21,133 nt of DNA, taken from Euplotes cf. woodruffi 2 WChen-2021 (lineage: Eukaryota > Ciliophora > Spirotrichea > Euplotida > Euplotidae). A model generated the notes under the pieces. That model was not told the origin of the DNA and searched no databases. It saw nothing but the letters and a program-made list of their open reading frames with translations. The DNA lies in assembly GCA_021441665.1 (NCBI GenBank), contig JAGYYN010021377.1, positions 1-21,133 on the forward strand, in the 5' to 3' direction. Positions 17,503 to 21,133 of the stretch are shown in pieces; within the stretch, counting starts at the first letter, position 1, and every line of letters begins with the position of its first letter. The translations under genes were made by a program, and so were the position numbers.

Positions 17503-20047
17503 ATGAAAGAGTGAATAAAATTAAAAATGACAGAATCCAATACGCTGTACAACGCCAGTACTCCGAAGTCATCGATTCGGTCGATCTCCCCGTGTGTTTC
17601 AAGAATGAAGCAGTACATGCCGCTGTACAACAAGAGGAATGCAAGAGCCAAGAAGGACAAGGGCATATATCTAAATGCGCCGACGCAAGACCAATGTACT
17701 CATCGCTATTTTCATCCGATTGAATTCCTATTTTATCTCCTCAAAAGCAACAACTCGGATTGCAGTTTAATACTCGATACCGTATTTTATTTATTTTGAT
17801 ACTGCAGATATAAATTATTATAATACGCTGTTTGCTGATATGAAGAAACAGTGAGTGCTGTCGCACAAATTTGGATTTAAAATATTGACTATGAACAGAT
17901 TTAAATACAAATTATCAGCTGGTTATCATATTTGAAAATGGTTAGATGGGGAGGTGAGATATAACCAAAAATAGCAGTTGTTAATCTTCACTTTACCTTT
18001 ACTCTTGTTAAATTGGCTTAAATTTGCATTCAACAGGAATGTTATTTTAACTTGGATTAGATTAATTTTTATTGTCTTCATTGGTGATTTACTCATCTTC
18101 AAATCGCATTTTGGTAACTTTTGTTTGTATTAAAAATTTAGTTTCCTTGTATTAGGCAATTTTTTTAATTGGCTTAAGTTATACCGGTGTTGAGTATCTC
18201 TTAAAATAAATTTTCTTTAGCTTAATTAGTTTTAATTTAAATAACTTCAGCTTAAAAATTATTAATATCGATACTAATATGAAATCTCGACAAAGGTGGT
18301 TATTAATTCTTTCACCAGTATTTTTGAGTCTTGCTGATCATACTGTATCAGATCCCAGTCACAATTTAACTTTCGCGGTAAGAAAGTAAGAAATCAAGCG
18401 AGAAGCAAATACACTATATTGAAGAGATATTTGACCAAGTCCAAGACAAGTCGACTGAAAGCAACGTGAAGGTCATATCGCCTCCACCGAAGAACTTCAT
18501 AATCAACAAAGACGGGCCTGAAATCGAAGACTTCGTTGTTGAACACCAGTAAGCATTGCTAAAGGCTGATGCTTATGTGTAGGCTGCAGCGGAAAATGGA
18601 TTACTTTTACTCGCCATACAATACTGGGACTGTATTCGAGAGGTATATGACTTTTAAAGAGGAGCCAGAGAGCATTTTTAAAAGCCCAAATCAGAGGTTT
18701 GCAAATAACAAACTAATCGAGTTTTTATTGCAAAAGAACTTCATTAGGTATGAAGTCACATATTTAAAGTTTTAAATTCAACAGTTTTTAGCAATAAAAT
18801 TCATTTTTAAGCTTATCAAATTTTATTTAATTCGTGAGGTAAAATGATTGAATAGTAAAAACCCGATAAAGCCACGGTCATCAAAATAAATCAATGTGAG
18901 AGTATCTGGCTCCTCAGAGAAAATTAAGCAAATAAGTACTGAAAGAGCAGACTGATGGCGAATCAGTGTGTAAACCAAGACTGAACTGAAAAATCCAGTC
19001 AGAAAACATCAAGCAATAAAACAATTAACCAAAAGAAGGTGATCAAGACTAAGTTTTCATCAAGTATATTTTCTTTATCATTTTATTAGAAGAAAAACCC
19101 AGATCTTTAATGTTCGATACTCCGAAGCTCAGTGGAATCCCCAAATTTCATAAAAGATCAAAGGAAAAAGCAGAATTTTCAATTGAAGTGAACAACTATA
19201 ATACGATATCAGAGGAATAAAAACCAATATTAATTCATGATTTGAAAGCAAAAAAGATATCAGATCTGTTGATAGAAATTGCGAATCTTTATTCTATTCA
19301 AACACTAATATTTTATCAAATTTTCTGTCCGTCGATCAGCCGACAAAGCTAGAAACTACAAGTACTCACGAAGGAAGTAAGTTGCTTTTATTCACAATTT
19401 TCCCCTAAGTACTATTTTATCTACCTTGATTAGAGGATAGCAAAAGAAAGAGAAGGAATAAAGAAACAGTGAGACACACCCTCTCACACGATGCAGTTGT
19501 GGATAAATCTAAACAAGTCACTGCTGGCAAGATCAAAGCCTCCCCTGCGAATGTACCTTCCTCATGCAATCTTCAGACGAAGCCAAAGCCAAAACCCAGA
19601 AACATCTCTGTGAAGGCTAAAGATACGAAATTTCACAAAAAGCCTTGTGCTTTGAAAATCAGCAGAAAACTTAAAGTAATCTTTTTTTATTGTCAACGAA
19701 TCAATTGCTTTTAGATGAGTTTAAAGCGGCTGGAAGACGATATTGTGCTGATTAACCAAAAGCGCGAGTGCTTCTCACCAGAACCGATGAGAAGCCATGA
19801 TATAAGCTTCACTGCTTCAAAAATTGCCTCGCCTGTAAATAAAACAAGACAAATGTACGATTTTAGTAACTTTAGTTCTTCACAAAAGCTAATTAAATCT
19901 AGTCACCGACTGCGCATCAGGAGAAAATCAAGAAAGCAGTCGCTGTCTCCGATTCAAAAGCAAGACGAGCTAAGATATCGGCAAAAGCTGAAGCAGACTA
20001 AAAAGATGTGATTTTTAGAGTCATTGCACTTTCCATATTCAAAGTAA
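17503..20047 (+). CDS. Unknown Lys/Ser-rich protein, paralogue of gene at 13083-15202
   Basis: Exons 17503-17695, 17808-17953, 18391-18548, 18583-18747, 18856-19063, 19090-19376, 19434-19675 and 19715-20047, about 575 residues. ATG 17527 is an equally possible start. The N-terminus (SSIRSISPCVSRMKQYMPLY) leads to an aromatic, basic segment. Exons 3-4 hold VKVISPPPKNFII and the motif LQRKMDYFYSPYNTG...ERYMTF, aligned with the neighbour's PYNTG motif. The rest is polar and basic (KPKPKPRNIS, RLRIRRKSRKQSLSP), like a microtubule- or nucleic-acid-binding tail. Shifts: AAATAA 18884-18889, AAATAA 18930-18935 and GAATAA 19215-19220 (+2). UGA Cys codons cluster at 18894-19010 and one lies near the end. 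The 437-nt intron joining exons 2 and 3 is weakly supported; two separate genes are possible. Confidence 0.65.
17954..18390 (+). other. Putative 437-nt intron or intergenic gap
   Basis: The donor is GTGAGA after CKWLDGE and the acceptor is AAAGTAAG before KSSEKQIHY; both are phase 0. The T-rich sequence has a hydrophobic-looking open frame (about 17978-18160) that is probably compositional. An alternative is that one gene ends at AAA-TAG near 17970 and another begins at ATG 18281, with an AAG-TAA +1 site near 18385. Confidence 0.4.
18884..18935 (+). promoter_or_regulatory. Two AAA-TAA +1 sites 46 nt apart
   Basis: Reading KPRSSK reaches AAA-TAA at 18884-18889. The +1 product KSMCEYLAPQRKLSK reaches AAA-TAA at 18930-18935. 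The next +1 product KYCKSRLMANQC runs to a donor at 19064. Both sites are in exact register. Confidence 0.75.
19215..19220 (+). promoter_or_regulatory. Candidate +2 frameshift site GAA-TAA
   Basis: Reading NTISEE reaches TAA. Skipping TA lands on AAA and gives KTNINSCFESKKDIRS, open to the donor at 19377. Skipping one base meets TAA after three codons. The local sequence GAATAAAAAC equals that at the other GAA +2 site (6716). Confidence 0.65.
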
Positions 20048-20467
20048 AATTTTCAGATTTAAAAATCTTCAACTCATTTATTTTTATTATTTTCAAATTC
20101 TATAAAAAAACCCACAGTATTTTATAATAAAAAATATATTTTTATTATTAAAAATCATAATTTTTAGTTATAATCATATCATCTAAAAACCAGCAGGAAA
20201 TTGAAGATTTATTAATTTTTACATAATTTTTCTCCAAATAATCTAAACTAAACTTGTCTATAAAATAACCAAAATTTTAATTTTTAATAATAATAATAAT
20301 AAATCTAATAACCAGCGAATTTAATATAAAACATGATGACTTTTAAAGCCAAATAATATGAAATTAGCAAATTATTAATAATTTGGATTCATCAATATTG
20401 GTAGAATCTAATTTGGAGATAGAAAAGAAGAAATGGGAAAATATTAATTATATTGAATAATAATAAA
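20048..20467. other. AT-rich intergenic region with a TAA microsatellite
   Basis: 420 bp between two plus-strand genes with no coding signal. A run of about five TAA units lies at 20286-20302. The plus strand is C-rich relative to G in the first 290 bases (about 34 C, 14 G). Composition turns G-rich about 60 bases before the next ATG. Confidence 0.6.
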
Positions 20468-21133
20468 ATGAAGATCTCGCAGCTGGATAAAAAAGAACTG
20501 CTCTTTAAAGAGAAAATTGAGAAGTTTGTTGCACTTAAAGGTAGGAAATGCATGTGATTTTATAGGTGTTCTTAGTAATTCTCAACTTGTTTCTTCCACG
20601 ATCTCGATTACCAAAGACTCGAGTTATGATCATAATGCTAATAATCAAAGTATTGATTTGAATAGGTCAGTGTTGTTGGAGTTATTCATGGTTTAATTGG
20701 GATGGATTGGGAAAGAGTTTAGGAATGTTGATTTTAGAGACGAAGTTTGTGTTATACGCAATATTTGTTGGATTTATATTTTGATATTTTTGTTTGGATT
20801 ATTGATAAAAGAAAAATGAATTTTTAAACTCTAAAATTCGATAACAGGAAGACAAAATTAAAAATCGAGAAAAATGGAGACAAAATTAATGTTTTAATGA
20901 AGTTAGAAAAGCACAATCGCAATCTTTCGGTTGGCTTTCCTAATGATCAATTCAAAGAAAAAAGTAAGTAATTTCCTCTAGCAATATTCCTTTCGTTACT
21001 CAGATATGAATTTAATTAAAACAAATAAGGACAAGTAAATCTTTATGGTTCATAACTATACTAATTTCCATTTCGAAGATTTAAAATCAGTAAAAAACTA
21101 TTCCTTCTGCATTTTTATCATTTTTCTGAATGA
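20468..21133 (+). CDS. Unknown gene, 5' part (runs off the window)
   Basis: Exons 20468-20540, 20566-20665, 20848-20963, 21004-21034 and 21079-end; phases agree at each join. The protein starts MKISQLDKKELLFKEKIEKF, then a Ser/Asn-rich stretch (STISITKDSSYDHN), then KLKIEKNGDKINVLMKLEKHN. It is charged and helical with no recognised domain. The donors GTAGG, GTCAG, GTAAGT and GTAAAT are typical. The third intron (20666-20847) is long and strongly G-rich on this strand; a small internal exon near 20723 (RNVDFRDE) is possible. No frameshift is needed in the visible part. Confidence 0.6.

Noticed and set aside
17978-18160. Hydrophobic plus-strand open frame that looks like a membrane protein
   Set aside because: T-rich sequence gives Leu/Phe/Ile runs by composition; there is no start codon context and no partner exon beyond it.
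1-21133. Transposons, viral elements, CRISPR arrays, telomere repeats
   Set aside because: I saw no transposase, polymerase or capsid signatures, no terminal repeats and no C4A4/G4T4 runs. CCCCAAAGG at 17097 is part of a coding hairpin, not a telomere.
1-21133. UGA as tryptophan, as in heterotrich ciliates
   Set aside because: UGA sits at Cys-type positions in TPR and RCC1 motifs, the AAA-TAA/TAG shifts are a Euplotes trait, and introns are not the 15-16 nt heterotrich type.

Overview
Organism. The window reads as ciliate DNA of Euplotes type. UGA is a sense codon that fits cysteine: in the first gene it falls inside tetratricopeptide motifs (KRA-C-ELD, SNRCL-C-YLK) and in an RCC1 motif (GVSH-C-TS). 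UAA and UAG remain stops, but most open frames are interrupted by UAA/UAG preceded by AAA or AAG, and reading resumes one base later. That is the obligatory +1 frameshifting known from Euplotes. Introns are mostly 20-60 nt with GTAAG-type donors and short YAG acceptors. The window holds ten genes and no C4A4/G4T4 telomere repeat, whereas Euplotes somatic chromosomes normally carry one gene. I therefore infer a germline (micronuclear) or similarly unfragmented contig.

Layout. (1) 1-750, minus: TPR + RCC1-like protein, cut by the window edge. (2) 812-3398, plus: large EF-hand protein, starting only 61 bp from gene 1. (3) 3785-7227, plus: MORN-like/coiled-coil protein of many exons, whose reading needs about twelve frameshifts. 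(4) 7277-8875, minus: Lys/Glu-rich protein of a ciliary or cytoskeletal look. (5) 8954-10307, minus: low-complexity, charged, probably RNA/ribosome-associated protein without any frameshift. (6) 10618-12697, minus: unknown basic protein. (7) 13083-15202, plus: unknown protein with seven shifts. (8) 15329-17190, minus: unknown helical protein. (9) 17503-20047, plus: distant paralogue of gene 7. (10) 20468-end, plus: 5' part of an unknown gene.

Frame bookkeeping. I chained exons by hand, accepting a shift only at an in-frame UAA/UAG and an intron only at GT...AG. With those rules genes 2, 3, 6, 7, 8 and 9 each close to a whole number of codons (810, 819, 575, 608, 590 and 576 including the stop). 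This agreement follows partly from the way I chose joins, so it tests internal consistency only. No RNA or homology evidence was available.

Most unusual content. About thirty stop-codon frameshifts are needed in total. Most are +1, at AAA/AAG followed by UAA/UAG. A smaller set reads best as +2 shifts: three are at UAA followed by AA, land on AAA and have the form (G/A)(A/T)A-UAA-AA, and two are at AUU-UAG in the EF-hand gene. Other features of note are strong GC-skew reversals around two gene starts, two perfect hairpins, and the identical hexamer AAATAA acting as a terminator in genes 5 and 8 but as a shift site elsewhere.
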